In this document: positions 23,597-23,860 of the stretch, piece after piece | Numbering within the stretch: the stretch's first letter is position 1 | Layout: each line of letters begins with the position of its first letter | Assembly: GCA_002305165.1 (NCBI GenBank) | Contig: DBQI01000047.1 | Coordinates: forward strand, 1 to 23,860 | Source of the DNA: Armatimonadetes bacterium UBA1398 | GTDB taxonomy: Bacteria; Armatimonadota; Zipacnadia; UBA1398 | DNA length: 23,860 bases | Direction: 5' to 3' | The notes under the pieces: generated by a model | Told to the model about the DNA's origin: nothing | The model's database searches: none | What the model saw: the letters and a program-made list of their open reading frames with translations, nothing else | Made by a program: the position numbers and the translations under genes

Positions 23597-23618
23597 CTGG
23601 GAGTATTGCCTGGGAGTA
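23597..23618. repeat. Two 9-bp direct repeats with a 13-bp period
   Basis: CTGGGAGTA occurs at 23597-23605 and 23610-23618, separated by TTGC. It lies in the 233-base region between the modular lipoprotein stop and the next start. Tandem copies at this spacing could bind a regulator of the downstream gene. The same region has a run of eight G (23717-23724) and no other gene. Confidence 0.3.
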
Positions 23619-23689
23619 GGACGCCCCGCCACTACACCACAACGCCGCACTCGTGAATGATACGGCTAGGCGGCCCTCGACCCGCGCGC

Positions 23690-23695
23690 TATGAT
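23690..23695 (+). promoter_or_regulatory. -10 candidate for the gene at the right edge
   Basis: TATGAT is preceded by GC, as is the accB element (GC then TATACT). A -35 box is not evident. Transcription would begin near 23702, about 93 bases before the ATG at 23795. Confidence 0.28.
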
Positions 23696-23794
23696 TCTCA
23701 TGGCCGCTAACCCTCCGGGGGGGGACGGACGTGGCGCCCTTGGCAGGGCTCGCGGCGGTAGCGCGTAGACGACGCGACCTGTTGGAGGGCTGCT

Positions 23795-23860
23795 ATGTGC
23801 GGGCGTATGCGAGGCATTGCTGTACTTTGCGGTTTATCAGCGGTTCTCAGTGTGTGTCTG
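23795..23860 (+). CDS. N-terminal signal sequence of an exported protein (cut by window edge)
   Basis: The first 22 codons of a gene that continues beyond the window. GGAGG (23783-23787) stands seven bases before the ATG. The residues, MCGRMRGIAVLCGLSAVLSV then CL, are a short basic region followed by a hydrophobic core, as in a Sec or lipoprotein signal. A later Cys at 21 could be part of a lipobox, but the next residues are missing. No function can be given. Confidence 0.6.
   Translation, partial: MCGRMRGIAVLCGLSAVLSVCL

Noticed and set aside
1..23860. CRISPR array, prophage or insertion sequence
   Set aside because: No regular spaced repeats, transposase, integrase or phage structural genes are seen.

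Overview
The window is bacterial, by eye about two-thirds G+C, and densely coded. It has ATG, GTG and TTG starts, mostly behind AGGAGG-like ribosome binding sites. The mix includes secreted glycoside-hydrolase-like proteins (a DUF6298-like protein and a GH123/DUF4091-like lipoprotein), Ig-like lipoproteins, a PD40 beta-propeller and a PII protein with a cyanobacteria-like T-loop. This would suit a saprophytic Armatimonadota- or Planctomycetota-like lineage. That placement is a low-confidence impression and nothing here proves a phylum.

Layout. 75-1646 (-) is a secreted glycoside-hydrolase-like protein. It is divergent from a plus-strand housekeeping block: accB (1833-2300), hom (2365-3687), purC (3844-4737), tilS (4755-5789) and ftsH (5884-7782). 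ftsH converges on a secreted PD40 propeller (7801-8760, -), with a strong hairpin between the stop codons. dgt (8880-9959, +) converges on a membrane-anchored HEAT-repeat protein (9973-11292, -).

The most interesting part is the minus-strand cluster 14989 -> 11421, which reads lipoprotein, leader-bearing peptide A, leader-bearing peptide B, B12-type radical SAM protein; the HEAT gene follows. Peptides A and B are tandem paralogues. Each has an N-terminal block resembling the NHLP/Os1348-type leaders of ribosomally made, post-translationally modified peptides (RiPPs). This is followed by an Arg-Arg pair, a hydrophobic stretch, a Ser-Cys pair and a Pro-rich tail carrying two or three copies of a G-[I/A]-x-[P/A]-D-x-P motif. 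Next to a radical SAM enzyme this looks like a RiPP-type modification system. The modification and the product are unknown.

To the right, glnB (15241-15579, +) sits behind a hairpin-rich leader. A minus-strand set follows: a GH123-like lipoprotein (17604-19964) and two MalF/MalG-type permeases (16567-17511 and 15689-16570). No solute-binding protein or ATPase gene is present in the window. A purine permease (20085-21473, +) and a modular lipoprotein (21510-23561, +) come next. The N-terminal signal sequence of one more gene (23795-23860) is cut off by the right edge.

I found no rRNA or tRNA gene, CRISPR array, transposase or phage gene. All family names come from reading the translations; no database search was made.
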